Shown: positions 1 to 12,727 of the stretch, one piece after another
Position numbering within the stretch: position 1 is the stretch's first letter
Layout of the letters: every line of letters begins with the position of its first letter
DNA from: Bryoerythrophyllum caledonicum
Lineage: Eukaryota; Streptophyta; Bryopsida; Pottiales; Pottiaceae
Reading direction: 5' to 3'
NCBI GenBank assembly: GCA_963971425.1
Contig: OZ020518.1
Location: 13,398,190 to 13,462,189, forward strand
Length of the DNA stretch: 64,000 bases
The notes under the pieces: generated by a model
Seen by the model: the letters and a program-made list of their open reading frames with translations, nothing else
Database searches by the model: none
What the model was told of the DNA's origin: nothing
Made by a program: the position numbers and the translations under genes

Positions 1-58
1 TGTATGTTTAGAATAAAATACGTGGCTGTATATATGGTCTACCACTGACCTTTAAGGA
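1..58 (+). repeat. Tail of a dispersed ~200-bp repeat
   Basis: These bases resemble the last part of the repeat seen more fully at 2846-3005, 6060-6275, 30785-31018 and 31019-31240: an AAAATAC block, then a 'tatacata-cggttc' type block, then 'tgac-tttaagga'. The copy is cut by the window edge. The family is probably a non-autonomous transposon; no coding capacity is visible. Confidence 0.45.
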
Positions 59-479
59 CTAAAGGTCCTATGGTGGAGAGCCTTGTACAAAGGACATGCC
101 TCCTATTTATGTAAAGAGCTGCAAAGCTGGTACTTGTCAAACAAATGAAGTTGCAAGGAGTGCACCTTTTGAGCACGGTTCCAAGTCCATTTTCTGCAAA
201 GTGAAGCCACAAAAGTTGAAAGAACCACCAAATCACACATTCTTAACCCTTTAAAGCCAATATGGTTGTTTTTGGGTCGATTTGGGTATGTTTATGGTGA
301 GATCTCCTTGTGTATAAGTTGGATGCACTTTTTTGGGTTGGAATGTGTCTGGCAATACCTACGCATTGGTCGGGTTCGTACATAATTAATTCAAAATGGA
401 GGGTGTCCAAATTTTTTGGAAAATCTATATCTGTATAAGAATACAGGATGATAAATAAACCTGTAGATGAAATGACGCG

Positions 480-745
480 TAGATGAAAACACACTTTTGG
501 ATGAAAAAACGGTTTTGGATGAAAAGCTAAAAGTTAGGGTTTTGGATAAAATGAAAAGCTAAAAGTTAGGGTTTTGGATAAAAGGACAGGATGAAAAAGT
601 GATGCAAAGTAAAAGCTAAAAGTTAAAAGCTAAAAGTTAGGGTTTGGATAAAATGAAAAGCTAAAAGTTAGGATTTTGGATAAAATGAAAAGCTAAAAGT
701 TAGGATTTTGGATAAAATGAAAAGCTAAAAGTGAGGGTTTTGGAT
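480..745 (+). repeat. Tandem repeat, ~32-bp unit with telomere-like core
   Basis: About six imperfect copies of a ~32-bp unit follow one another, each containing 'aaaagctaaaagttaggg' followed by 'ttttggataaaa'. The core TTAGGGTTTTGG resembles the plant telomere repeat TTTAGGG but is embedded in a longer AT-rich unit, so this is a minisatellite rather than a telomere. It runs directly into the GGGGAC tract. Confidence 0.8.
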
Positions 746-751
746 AAAAGG

Positions 752-1000
752 ACGGGGCGGGGATAGGGACGGGGGCGGGGGTGGGAACGGGGACGGGGAC
801 GGGGACGGGGACGGGGACGGGGGACGGGGGACGGGGACGGGGACGGGGACGGGGACGGGGACGGGGACGGGGACGGGGACGGGGGACGGGGACGGGGGAC
901 GGGGGACGGGGACGGGGACGGGGACGGGGGACGGGGGACGGGGACGGGGACGGGGGACGGGGGACGGGGACGGGGGACGGGACGGGGACAGGGGCCGGGA
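752..1000 (+). repeat. GGGGAC / GGGGGAC simple repeat
   Basis: About 40 copies of GGGGAC with some GGGGGAC units give an almost pure G/A/C strand about 250 bases long. Long open frames cross it on both strands with Gly-Thr, Gly-Arg or Pro-Val/Pro-Arg dipeptides, but these only reflect the repeat period and are not genes. The G-runs could fold as G-quadruplexes on the + strand. Confidence 0.95.
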
Positions 1001-1060
1001 CGAGATGGGGACTCAACACAAAAAATTGTTGTGTCCGGAGGACACGGGTAACTCTCTAGT

Positions 1061-2065
1061 ATAAAATATTTGTCTAAGGTGATACTCATGTGATGCCAAG
1101 GACATACCCTTGTAATAACTAGGCAACACTCATGTAATACCTAGGTGATATCCATTGTGCCCGAACTACTATGTTGAAAAATAATAATTGGTTCATACAT
1201 AGGGCGTCCAAACCAGACCGATGTGTACGGTAGTGAATATCTTTCAAATGGAACAATTCTTGGGCGTAGTGGTGCAAGCATAGGAGAGCTAGAATGATTT
1301 TTGCAAAGTAGGGTCAACATGAAATGTACTCAATCTGTCAATGTTGGTGTGCATTATCTACTACCTTCTTGGCATGATCTCTTACACTCGTGGATTCTCC
1401 CAAGCCTTGTGAGGACCTCTTGGTTAACTTTGTGAGGAGCTTCCATGAAATTACTCCGATGATATTCCATAACATTCCATACCAACGATATGATATGCGT
1501 ACATTTCAAAGCATTTTGCTGCATTGACAACAATATGTTCAATAGGTCTCCTTGAAGAGAAAGGAGCTCATAAATTTTGTGAGTTTTGCGGGTTCGATGT
1601 GCTGAGCTTGAATACGAAATACGCACGAGTTCGGAATCTGAAGCTCAAACTCGCAGCCGTCACAGCCGCTGATCGGAAGCAGGACGACATGATTTCGGCT
1701 TGCAGCTGGATGGGCTTGTGGTCAGAACCCCGAAGACTTCACCTTGAATTCATACGGCTTCTTTTTTCTTCAAGGCGCGTATCATGTGGTGCTTCTTGTG
1801 CACGTAGAGAGGTCGTGCCAGCTGCAGAGAGTTAGCCCCAACCAAAATCCTACTTGTTAAGCGCAGCCAACATCAATTTAAGCCCTCTATTTCTCCAACT
1901 GAAACCCTCTGTTCGTTCGGCGCATCCCCAAGGAACATATCACACACAACATTCAATTGCTTCTGATTCTCAAGCTCAACTTCCAGGTCGAGCTACAGTC
2001 CGAACACCTGCATCAGAAACTCGCAGACGCCGACTCGTGTCTGCTGGCCCCCGAAGTTCGTTGAG
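1061..2065. other. Intergenic, no gene recognised
   Basis: Short scattered open frames, none with a recognisable domain. At about 1080-1150 there is a 'ctaggtgatatcc'-type motif that recurs near 18,460-18,540 and, more loosely, near 30,410-30,500, so part of this stretch is dispersed repeat. Confidence 0.5.
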
Positions 2066-2240
2066 AGACCTGGGGAGAACCGGAGAGAACCGGGGATACC
2101 CACGGGAGAATCGGATACCCTCGAGAGAACCGGGGATAACCTCTGAAGAACCGATATACCCTCGAGAGAATCGGGGATACCCTTGGGAGAACCGGGCATA
2201 TTGCCGAGAGAACCGGGGATACCTCGGGGAAGTTAGAAGG
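2066..2240 (+). repeat. Tandem repeat, ~22-bp unit (GAGAGAACCGGGGATACC)
   Basis: Seven or so imperfect copies of 'gagagaaccggggatacc' plus a 4-5 base spacer lie head to tail. All three frames are fairly open on both strands, which again reflects the repeat and not a gene. The flanks carry no recognisable coding sequence. Confidence 0.85.
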
Positions 2241-2244
2241 GGCA

Positions 2245-5200
2245 CCCCACCCAATTATACACCGTGGTCCCCACACCCCCTCCCACTTTTCTCCAAATAC
2301 TCTCCCTCCACTTGGCAATATCTAGAGGGTCTCATCCTAGAATCGGAGATATCCGTTTCTGCATTTATTACATTTCCACACATATTTAATTAGTTTTGTA
2401 TTTTCAATTTATACAAATACACAAAAGGAATGAATTATCTTTATTTGGATAAACTAAACCATATCAATTTGTATAAGTGGCCACCATGCTCTTTCATATC
2501 CAATAGCAATGAAGAGTTTAAAACTCCTTCAATACTAATTTAAGAAATCCTTCTTAGATTTTCTTTTTAATTTCGTACGTTTTGTTATTTTTTATTAGAC
2601 TCATGCTCACTTTCCTTACATTAAAAACAAGATTATGAATTGTTGGAATCATCAATGATAACATAAAAATGATTTTCAATGGAGAAACTTTTAGAATTCA
2701 AGGCTTTACTTTTCATGAAGGGAGGCTTGTTGGATCTTTGTTGCTTTTCCAAGAAAGCTGTATTTGTAAATTCTCTTTACAAGTCCTCCCTCCCTTTTTT
2801 TCCCCCAAAGTCAATCTAATTTCACCACGTGTTACTTTATCCTTAAATGACAAGGTTCAAATATTGAAATGACCTCTAGATGAAAGATGTTAGTTGAAGA
2901 ATCTTCAATCTAAAGGAGTAAGTCTTACTAAACTTTAATACATTTTTCATATTTTACAAAGTAAAATACGTGTTTGTATATACAATTTCCAACCGACATT
3001 TAAGGATTAATACAAAGGGAAAGATAATAATATTAATCAATAGTACAAAGCTTGAAGGGTTGGATGGTGTATAGTTACCGACATATTATTTGTTTATAGA
3101 CATATTCCATAAATTGTTCTTAATAAATGAAGGATTGGTTGCGGTTGGGGATAGACCCTTAATATTTTAGTCATGCTTGCAACAAAAGTCTATCATGTAG
3201 GTAGCAAATTATTCAAACCACATGAATCATTAATAACCCAATAGATTAACCATCTCTATCCATGCCATATTAAAGGCAAAAAGAAAAATAGATAAATATA
3301 TTAGCCATGTTTGACTTGACAAAATCAAATTTTCTCAAGTAGTTTGATATAACTTGGACAAAATCCTCTCATTTTAGCATACAGCTAAGACTACCAGGTC
3401 ATTTGGAGTTCTACACCCTCAAAAGACACGTTTAATTGATATTGTTTCTCACCATAGTCTTGAGCCTTTGATTTGAATAAATACTTTCATTTTTCTTTCA
3501 ATGGACTAAAGGTCCATATGTTTCAACCGAACCACCACCATCATGACAACAACAAATCAGTTATATAATTTGGAAAATGAGATGATAAGTCAACTTTGCA
3601 ACCTCTATTCTCATTGTAAATTCCAAACTTATAATCTCAATGCATTATCTTCTTGCCATTATAGACATATATAAAGGTCATTGATTCCGACTACAACTAA
3701 AGACAACTCCCTTAACTACAACCTTGTTGGTTTTGCCTGCTATATTGAGAGGTTGTTCTAATAGAAAGGGGAGGAAAATGAGTGTAATCCAAGTGTTGCT
3801 CTAATAAAGGGAGAAGATCGATTCCAATTTCAAGTGGCTCTTAAAAATAAATTGTTGTTGTATCAAATGCTTGTATAAAGAAAGCTGATTGTATAGCATT
3901 TGAAGTGACTTGTGTAAAACCCTTGATAAATTTATAGGTTCAATACAATTTTCTTTCTTTCATAATATGAAAATTTTGCCACCATGATTCATGTACTTTT
4001 CCACAAATTTTTTGAATGTAGTAAAGGTGTCTAGCACATTCAAAACAATTATGCAACGTGAAGGGGTCCAAACTAGAATGAAATATGTATTAATTTTTGA
4101 GCTCTCATTTTTTCACCAAATCATAATCCAAATGGTGAAAATATAGTTTTTTTTTCTCTTGAAGTTGAAAAAGAATAAATTAAAAAATTCAATAAATTTT
4201 GTATATACAAATGTATAAGGAGGAAAGATTTTAGCATGGTGCCTAATTTTTTTTACTGCTTTAGGAATGAAATTTCGTGTTTAAAATTTATTTATTTTAT
4301 TATTTTCTTAGAATCTTAAAGAAGGTTATATTGGGTACTTATGTATGAAATCTCAAAGTATACTCATGTATCTTTAATGGTGAAAGTCTTATCGCAACGT
4401 GAGCCCAAACTAAGAAATAAAAAAAGAAAGGCTGGAATAATGCAGTGAGAATGAGGCAGTGTGAGTATACAACAACTATAAGACCTCATTCATAGCATGC
4501 CTATAAGAATGATATCCGTAAATAAATTACATGGTATAGTATTAGATGGTAGATTGTTTAACATGTTTTTTTTAATAATCTTTGAATTAGTACAATTCTA
4601 TGATGTAAATGACTTGTATATAACATTTAAAATATACTAAATTTCTCGTTATTTACATTTTCTCCAAATTTTCAGATTATAGAAAAGATTTATGATTAAA
4701 TTTGTATTAAATTTTTTTATTGGTTTGTATTAAAAGTCAAGTTTTATTTATTTATTTTTATTTGATGGTTTTTGAAACTTTATGCTATCAATCTTATATA
4801 AATGTTGTTTATGAAGTTGCAATGCTGCATAAAAATCTAAAGTTCATTCAATTATTTTTAAGTAAATAGGAATTGCGACATTATTTAGTTAATAGGAATT
4901 GCGATTATTGTGACTTTTTATACTTGGGTGTACAATGCTTTGTGTGTCAATCACATTTACTTCATAACACTACAAGTGGTCTTGGACTATTAACATATGC
5001 CTTTCCACTTTTAGATACTTCTTTGACATCTAAGCCCCATGAAAGATCTTAAAATGTAGCACTATAAATTATGGTTGGCTAGTCCAAAATTTTCCTAGTT
5101 GTTACATATAATATCAACAAAGGTCTACCTTTATCAATTGGATACTATAAAAAATAGTTTTTTCTTTGTGACACAAATAAGTACCTTCAAAGCATATGTA

Positions 5201-5500
5201 TAGTGAATGTTTTTGATACTAGTGATTCTAATGTTTTTAATAATTGATGACCACTTGTCACAAATATATTGCCTACATTGATGAAGGTCACATTCATCTA
5301 TGCACTTTGACAATACACATTATGTTACTACATTTAGTAAAATTTGCAGCTCTTGGACATTTATTGTCATTCATGAAATACATCTTTTACTACAATTGCA
5401 AATGCACAAAATAAATCTAATTACATGATTGAAAAAAAATGATTTAAAAATCACTGTATTTAATTGAAGTTGATATTATTCTTACAAGACTAGATTTTGA
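2245..5500. other. AT-rich intergenic region
   Basis: About 3.2 kb of AT-rich sequence with no recognisable exon or RNA gene. It contains one partial copy of the dispersed repeat (2846-3005). The last part lies just downstream of the kelch gene, whose 3' untranslated region probably extends into it. Confidence 0.5.
2846..3005 (+). repeat. Dispersed ~200-bp repeat, partial copy
   Basis: Shares with 6060-6275 the ordered blocks 'gatattgaaatgacctc', 'agatgttagt-gaagaatcttcaatc', 'aatacattttt' and 'acaaagtaaaatac'. Divergence between copies is substantial, so this is an old family. Confidence 0.7.
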
Positions 5501-7685
5501 TCATGACATATAACATATTTCAGATAAATTTACTGAATCAAGTTGGAAAAGCTTAAAAGGGCAAATAATATCTTGATCCCATGTTACTTTGCAAGTATCA
5601 AAATCTATAGTGCCATGCCATAGTTGATGTAACCTAAACCCATAAGGAGAAACGAGAGTATATACTTCGAGTTTTTTGTTTGAAGATTCTACAACAACAA
5701 GATCATATACTTGACAAGATGGATGATAAATGTAGTCATTATCAATGTAAAAACTCAATGGTATTTGATCTCCTTTATACATATCTACTTGACCCTGCAT
5801 AAAAACATATATATGAGCACATTCGAAAGATAGTATTGTAATTAAATAAACTACATTATTCTAAAAAATATGATTTTGATTAAAAAATGCTAGGTATATG
5901 CAAAGTCTTCAACTTCCAATTCCCTTCTATAGTATGAATATTTGAAAGCTATTATTTTAACTTACTACAAACTAATTTTGGTGATTGCTTCTACATTAAG
6001 CAACATCAAAGTATATACTTCCTACCATATTAGAGCTCTTATCATCAAGTTAACCCTTTAATGTTAGAAGGTGCCAGTTGTGGCCACAATATCCCACATG
6101 TGCGATGTTGTGTTTGAACATGATAAGATTAAGATATTGAAATGACCTCCAATGGAAGATGTTAGTCGAAGAACTTTCAATCCAAAGGTGTAAAGTTTGC
6201 TAATTTGTAATACATTTTTGATTTCTACAAAGTGAAATACACTGCTATACATACGGTTCACGATTGACGTTTTAAAAAAAAACTCTTGCAATTCTCTTCA
6301 CATGAGATTGTACTCAACTTTATAATTATCATAATTGTGATTTTTAGTGAATGGAAACTGTAAAGTTGTGGTGACAGAAAGAAAAAACAACTTGAAATTT
6401 GAGATTAATACCTACCCTGAATATTGACAACTTCCAACCGTGCATGAAGGTTGCTTTTGTCGATGGGTCCAAACCCAAATATAATAATAAACATTATCAA
6501 TGAACTTACATGTAATTGGCCATCATAGAGAGTGGTATTCTGAGTGGCTGCATCATAAGTAACAAGTGTGCCATCAACGATGTCAAGCACCAAGTGACTG
6601 GAAGCGGATGTGCAACACTTGGAGAAATCAAATTGCACCGTGGTCCAATTCCACGTCAAGAGGTCATACACTCGAGCAGAGTTGACATATGGTTCAGCCA
6701 GAACATCCGGGTCAAGAATGTCATACCCATAAGCGAAAATCTGATTATCAAGCGCCAGGATTCCATTGCAAAAGAATTGCACATCCACCATTTCGGGCAG
6801 GCGATGCCATGAGTTGTCGTTGACATTGTAAACCTCAGCCGGGCACGTGCCACCTACCACATAAATAAACCCCTCCTGGGCCACACATTTCACATATGCC
6901 CTTGAAAAATGCATACTTGCACACGGCTCCCACCACCAATGCCCCTGTGGAATGCTCCACACTGACATACGGTGATTTTAGGGTTGTCACACGTCCAAAA
7001 CACAAAATAAAAAACAAAACACAAGTACTGACCACAAGGCCGCATATTTAAGCTAGAAGGAACAAGTGGGTAATGTTAAGAAACATAGAGGAAAACATGA
7101 ATACTTCCACTATCAAAGGAAGCGAAATGGATGATACAGGCATGTTGAACTTACAAAGCCAATGTTGAGCATGTGCATCTCCGCACTTTCTTTTGCTTTG
7201 GAACGATCTGGAATGCCACCCATGACAAAGAGCTTTCCATCCCAGCAAACAAAGCTGCAACGCAAAGGGGTTTCCGATGGACATGAGGGGATGGGTGGTA
7301 GTCGGTGCCAGCATTTATCTTGCATATCATACATCTCAATTGCATATTTCTGAAGAAGAAAAATGTCGGAGGATTCATCATCCGAATCCTGTGATGAAAG
7401 TCGTGCACTTGGGGACATGGAGAGTTGCTCTTCATCACACATGCCCGGGGAGTTTCCTCGCAATTCATGGATTAAAAATAATCCACTGGGTTTGTAAAGT
7501 TCCTTTGTACGAGCATCCAAGAACCTGCAATTGAGAAACACTGCTTTCCATGCCTTTGAGACGGAGAGCATGCATGGTCGTACAAACCATGAAAGCCTTG
7601 GTAGTATGAAATGCGTCACAAGCTGATCAGGCAACCCTGGTATGAGTTCTTGCTCCACAAATTCTTGCTTGGAGATCGCCATCAA
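5501..7685 (-). CDS. Kelch-repeat (F-box/kelch-like) protein
   Basis: Probable substrate-adaptor protein of the plant F-box/kelch type. The first exon (7685-7155) starts MMAISKQEF and contains 'LPDQLVTHFILPRLSWF', an F-box-like start, then an acidic Ser-rich linker and the first kelch blade ('CWHRLPPIPSCP', 'LFVMGGIPD'). The second large exon (about 6975-6510) carries further blades ('IYVVGGTCPAEVYNVNDNSW'). A short exon near 6450-6415 joins in phase to the last exon (5794-5501, TGA stop). The GT-AG pair between the first two large exons (GT beside 7155, AG before about 6970) does not join the two frames cleanly, so either that junction is different or the copy has a one-base indel. The F-box is weak; a plain kelch protein is the alternative. 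Confidence 0.75.
6060..6275 (+). repeat. Dispersed ~200-bp repeat inside a kelch-gene intron
   Basis: One of the more complete copies of the family, lying between the last two exons of the kelch gene. It begins near 'ttaaccctttaatgt' and ends near 'gattgacgtttt'. Two further copies lie back to back at 30785-31240. Confidence 0.75.
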
Positions 7686-10234
7686 TCAGTCAACCTGGCA
7701 GTTTCCCATGTACCAACATCTCACAGCTTCAGTCTGACAATTTGGTAAGAAATAGGGTGTATCTAATCCCAAAGCAAATGGATGATATCTCAAGTTGGAA
7801 ACGTACTGCTTGAAGAAGTTTCCAGATATCAAAGCTCACATATTTTAATATTTGGAATGATCTTCAACAGGTTTTCAAGATTATTACCCTGATCTTTAAC
7901 GTCGTAACAGAAAGCTTGAAGAGTTTGAAAAGAGTTCACGTGAAAAGGTGAAAGTGGAAGACAGAATTCCTTGAATTCTGATGACTTTTCATGGCACCAA
8001 TAAAATGAAGAGACAACTTATTGTCAGGACCATACCAGCTGCGCCTTTGGGAGATTTTGAAGATCCTGTGTAAACGCATTGGACTAGTTCTGCTCTGACT
8101 GGGTCTTCCCAAATCTACGAAAGTCGACTCGAGGTGGGACAAACTGTGCCTCGAGGTGTGTGCCTCGAGGTGAGAGCCAGCCTGAACACTAGCAAATCAT
8201 TACCGTCGCATCGAGTCACCACCTTGCAACAGTCCAAACAGCCAAGTCAGTAAGTTCCAAAAAGGTGCCAGGTTTGCCTGCCATGGCGCAAACAACTAGA
8301 TACAGTACTTTCAATCGTGGGAAGCGATGTAAACAGTGGCACTGTGGCCATGCTTCAATCATTGTCAATCCATGATGCCGCACCTGCCCCCGAATGGTCA
8401 TTAGGTGAAGATGATGACTTGCTATCCTGAGTCGGCAGCGTCGTGTATCTAGGAACGCGGTGGGTGGAGTACTAAATCCGGGCACAGTCGAGCTACACAC
8501 TTCCCAAGTAGCTATCATCATTGCACTCCTGCTACAGTAGCTTTAACAGGATCATCGCACGACGAGGTTCACTGGTGCAGTCAAAGCTGTTGTTCTCGAG
8601 TCTTTGCATAACCTCCAAGCAGCGAATGAGATTCGATTGTGCTGATTCGTACAGTAATGGAAAGGTGTACAAAGTCCGGTGGCGAAGCCCATTTATGGAA
8701 TTCCCCATCTATTTCTGCTGCTGCTGCCACTCCAATCTTGCATCCACTGGATTCGGGGAATCCGCTCGATCCACTCGAAGACATGTGTATCTGACCAATG
8801 GAAGTAGCTCGCCAACAGGGTAGCATCTGTAGAATCCAAGGGGCCCCTCCAAAGATCTGAGTTCTATGGTATAGCTTGATTCTCTGACCTGATTCACTAG
8901 AGGAGCATCGCAAGATGAGCTTTCTCCCCTAGAGTAAGTACTTATTGGATACCCTACGCGTTGGTCGGGTTCGTACATTTTGCATGTTGGTAAGTCCCAC
9001 TTCGAATCTCATAATATTCCAGCTTATCGACTCTCGAGAACCGCGGCGGCTGAATGCCACATGATAAATGAGCACACCTTCACGCTTGTTGGACCACCCA
9101 GCAGCCATCATTGCTTCAGTACCGAAGTATGTACAGTAACTCTGACAGGTATTGTTGTAAATGGTGCACAGGCTTGAGATTCTGAGCTTTGGATCACTGG
9201 GTGGATATTCAACTGAACTTGTCCTCGAACAATTTGTAACCTCAGATCGTTCGAAGTACTACCAAGCTGAAATCCGTAACTTGAGGGACCTGTCTGATGA
9301 GGGAAACTGTGAGGACCCCAGTACAGGAGGTGAGAACATCCCAGAGGTTGTCTGAGGTGCCTCGCAGAAGCTGATCCAGTTTCATCGCATCGAGGAATTA
9401 GACTTGAGCATCCCACCCTCGCATGTGAAAGCATTTGACCACTGCCAAACAGATAGTTTCTTTCCTGAAACGCACGTTGCGCTCCTTCTGAAGGTATTTT
9501 GAGATCTAGTTCCTGATCGCCAACAAGTTGTATGTCAGTAAATGGTGAATGTTTCTTTGGTAACCTTGATGCTTAGCTATATCGAAGTCTATAAGGTTCA
9601 TTCAGATGCTGGCCTTTGTCTGGAGTGCAAAAGTAAACTTAGCATTAGATACTAATGCTATAGGTTCGAAATATATACAGTTCAGGATCTGTTCCTAACC
9701 AAAATAGCATCATAGAGACGAATTTAAAGACTAGTATCCCTTATCATTCTTGGTTGGACGTTGGATATTTCTTGGAGTTCTGCATAACTCTTGGGTCTTG
9801 GAAAACGGGAAAATAGAAGTTCACAGAAACAGAAGCAGGGCAAGCATGGCAAGGAGAACTGAAACATTGAAAGGGAAGTAGCTCAGCTAGTATGGTCTCA
9901 AATCAAGTGATAGGATAGGTACACTTACATGATATATCGTAGTCGTTGAGAGTAAGGGCTGGCATTCACCACGTTACTCCATGTAATCGGCAGAACTCCA
10001 TGCTTTGTGAAACAAGATGTCACCTTCTTTTCTGTGAAAAGTTTGAAGTGTGAGTAGTATTCAAATCATGACACCCTCTACTCAAATATGGGGTTTACTT
10101 GTAACCATCGTAGTCTAACTGCATCAACAACGACTAGTTGAAATATTGGCATCATGTCAAGGAACCTCTCAAAGTTCTATTCCACTTTACAGATCAACTT
10201 ACTTTCTGAGGTGTATTGTCGGTGCAGTCTCAAA
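7686..10234. other. Intergenic between kelch and dioxygenase genes
   Basis: About 2.5 kb, with higher GC than the first 5 kb. Many short open frames but no convincing exon. Around 8108-8170 'cctcgaggtg' occurs three times. At 8946-8980 lies a motif ('acgcgttggtcgggttcgta') also found near 360-392 and inverted near 30,567-30,597. Upstream regulatory DNA for both neighbours is likely, but no specific site can be supported. Confidence 0.4.
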
Positions 10235-11918
10235 ATGGAGGCGCAGGGAGTTTTCCAGCCACAACACAATCTTTCGGACCTTATTCCCATGATTGATCTC
10301 GCAGCACTGCAAGACAGTCATGTAGACGAAAGTAAACGCAAGCATATAGTCGCCGAAATTGCTAATGCCTGCAATCATTGGGGCGCCTTCCAGGTGGTCA
10401 ACCATGGTATTCACCTAGATGTCATTGAGAAGGCCAGAGATCAAGCACGACAGTTGTTCGAACTACCAAGTGAAACACGGTGGAAGGCTAAACGGGAGCC
10501 AGGCAGACTATCTGGTTATGGTAATGGCGCTGTAATTGCAGATGCAGTCAACAACGAGATTACATCCGAAGCTATTACCTTCGGGTATCCGGAGTCTGAG
10601 GCCGCTGTAATTGCTCACAAGTTGTGGCCCAACGGCAATCCGAATTTCAGGTAAGTGCCAAACAGGCTTATGATCCTGCAAGAGCCTTTCGTCCTTAGCA
10701 ATTGATTCCAACCATAAAATGTGAAATTCAGGTGGTCCACTAGTTCTAGTCTGCCATGCCGAGGGCTCAAGTTCTATTTTTACATCTATTGAATTCCTGC
10801 TGAGGTCATACACTTTTGTCTCTTGGGACTCAACCGAAATCCTCACCTCAGTTCCTTCTTGCTGAGTTAGTTGAGTTGTGAGGCAGACTCTGCACAACAG
10901 ACAGAAGTAGCATTATCCCCCGGTGCGATTGATTCACGCAGATCTCTAGGTTTCATCTTTGACTATCTAACAGATAGCTCAAACATTATGATTTTCAGCA
11001 ACAAAATCTAGAAGAGAACGTCTTCGAGCAAGAGTAACGTACACTGACGATTACAAGTGTTATGACCAAACCAGGCCGAGCATTGATAAGTATAATGCGG
11101 ACTCCCATAAGCTGGCCTTGACAATCATGAGACTCATGGTTGAAGGTCTCCAGCCTCGGGCAAGCTTAGCACATTTTCAACCTTACTTTACAGAACAATT
11201 TGGAGTACTGAGAATCAACAACTACCCCATAAGCAACCATCCAGATCGAGATATCGGACTTCCACCGCATATTGATGATACACTGCTCACCATAGTGCAC
11301 CAAGGACGTGACGTTGAAGGGCTTGAACTAGTAAAAGATGGCCAGTGGGTGAGTGTGCCACCGCGAAGCGACACTCTGATTGTGCTTGTGGCGGCCGTTT
11401 GTCAGGTACTCCCAACTCCTTTCTCATATCGTTTCGTTTGACGACAGCCTCAAAAACAGTAGAAGACACAGTAAAAAAGAACAGGAACATCCTGAAACAT
11501 TTCAGCAAATAGCAATCCGTTCCGCGTATTTTCTCACTTATTCGTTGAGACTTGTTAAACACATCTCTATGACTGGCAGGTAATTACAAATGATGTGTAC
11601 AAAGCTGTTCGACATCGTGCAGTCCCAAACCGGAACAAAACTCGGCTCTCTATGGTGTATTCAGCGTATCCCCCAGCGAATATTTCCATCACTGCCGCTC
11701 CTGAGTTTGTGAGCCATACTCACCCTCCTTTGTATAAACCATTCACATGGTCAGAGTATCTGTGTGGTAAAGTTAGACACATCCTCGACCCTCTTGATGG
11801 TTTACAATCAGAAAAGAAGGACGCAGAAGCTCAAAACCTATATTCAAAATCCTCAGGCAACGGGAGCGAACCTCTCCATCAAGATCGAGGGATAAGGAGG
11901 GAAGTCAGAAGTTACTGA
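10235..11918 (+). CDS. 2-oxoglutarate/Fe(II)-dependent dioxygenase (gibberellin-oxidase/flavonoid-type)
   Basis: A soluble oxygenase of the plant DOXC class, which couples 2-oxoglutarate decarboxylation to oxidation of a small molecule. Exon 1 (10235-10650) starts MEAQGVFQ and holds the DIOX_N domain ('LIPMIDLAALQD', 'WGAFQVVNHGI'). Exon 2 starts near 11012 and ends at 11405; exon 3 is 11580-11918. The iron site is complete: HxD in 'LPPHIDDTLLTIVHQ' and the distal His in 'VRHRAVPNRNKTRLS', with RLS as the 2-oxoglutarate-binding RxS. About 382 residues, normal for the family. The exon 2 acceptor is uncertain: AG at 11010-11011 or 11013-11014 keeps the frame, whereas the stronger-looking 'ttttcag' just upstream leads to a stop. 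The substrate cannot be told from the sequence. Confidence 0.85.
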
Positions 11919-12727
11919 TTCAGGAACATTATCAACATCGTACCTTAAGAAGACAGAGTGCGACGATTTGCAAAGCAGAGCCTGCGTGGTAGACGATTGC
12001 ATAAGTCAGCGACTACAGTCTTAGGGCCATCGTATGCAGAACTCATTCTCAATGATAGGAAAATTCTGAGACTTGAGAAGCAATTTTCCAATAATAATCA
12101 GTTTTTTCATTTAAGGTTGCATAGAGCATAGTGGCACTCGTTCAGGTTCCCCCAAAACTTACTGTACTAAAGATTAGCTTAGAATAATTTTGACACACGT
12201 ACGCAATGAGGTGAATCAATTAACTTACAATTATTGCTGCCGTCTGCGTTGCTGGAAAGATGCATTGCTCCTTACAGCGAAGGCCACCTGCTAAGCTCTT
12301 TAGATAAACCGTGTCAATAGCCTCTGTCTACTGTCATATCAACATTCTGAAATGTTTTCAGTTGATTACAAAATGTGGTAAAGAAATTATAAAAATACAA
12401 GAGCGAGTATCTTCACAATATTCACCAGCTTCAATACTAATCACTATACAGCCACAAGTGTCCAGTATTCCTGAAGAACAACAAAAACACATGCTGTTGT
12501 TCGAAAAACTTCAAAAAGTAAACATTAGCCAACAACCTCTTCACCACAATACCCCAAGAATAGACCTTTCTCAAGGAAGAAAACTATATGCTTATGTGAT
12601 ATGCAAAAGTATGCATGACCAAATCAAGGTTTGCAAAAATGTGCATGCAGCTGTAGCTTTATCATCAGACTCTTTTCAAGAAGAACTACGAAGTCTACAA
12701 GAGAATTAGGATGCAGTACGTCTAATT
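11919..12727. other. Intergenic between dioxygenase and RPN12 genes (tail to tail)
   Basis: The two genes converge here. An open frame at 12311-12709 has no recognisable domain and is low in complexity. I see only likely 3' untranslated sequence. Confidence 0.5.

Noticed and set aside
693..1089. Long Gly/Thr/Arg- and Pro-rich open frames on both strands
   Set aside because: They are a direct consequence of the six-base GGGGAC period, with no start context or domain.
1976..2393. Overlapping open frames of about 100-180 codons around the 22-bp repeat
   Set aside because: All frames are open because of the repeat; no domain and no splice context.
8216..9434. Open frames of 60-110 codons between the kelch and dioxygenase genes
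   Set aside because: No recognisable motif, overlapping on both strands, no consistent splice sites.
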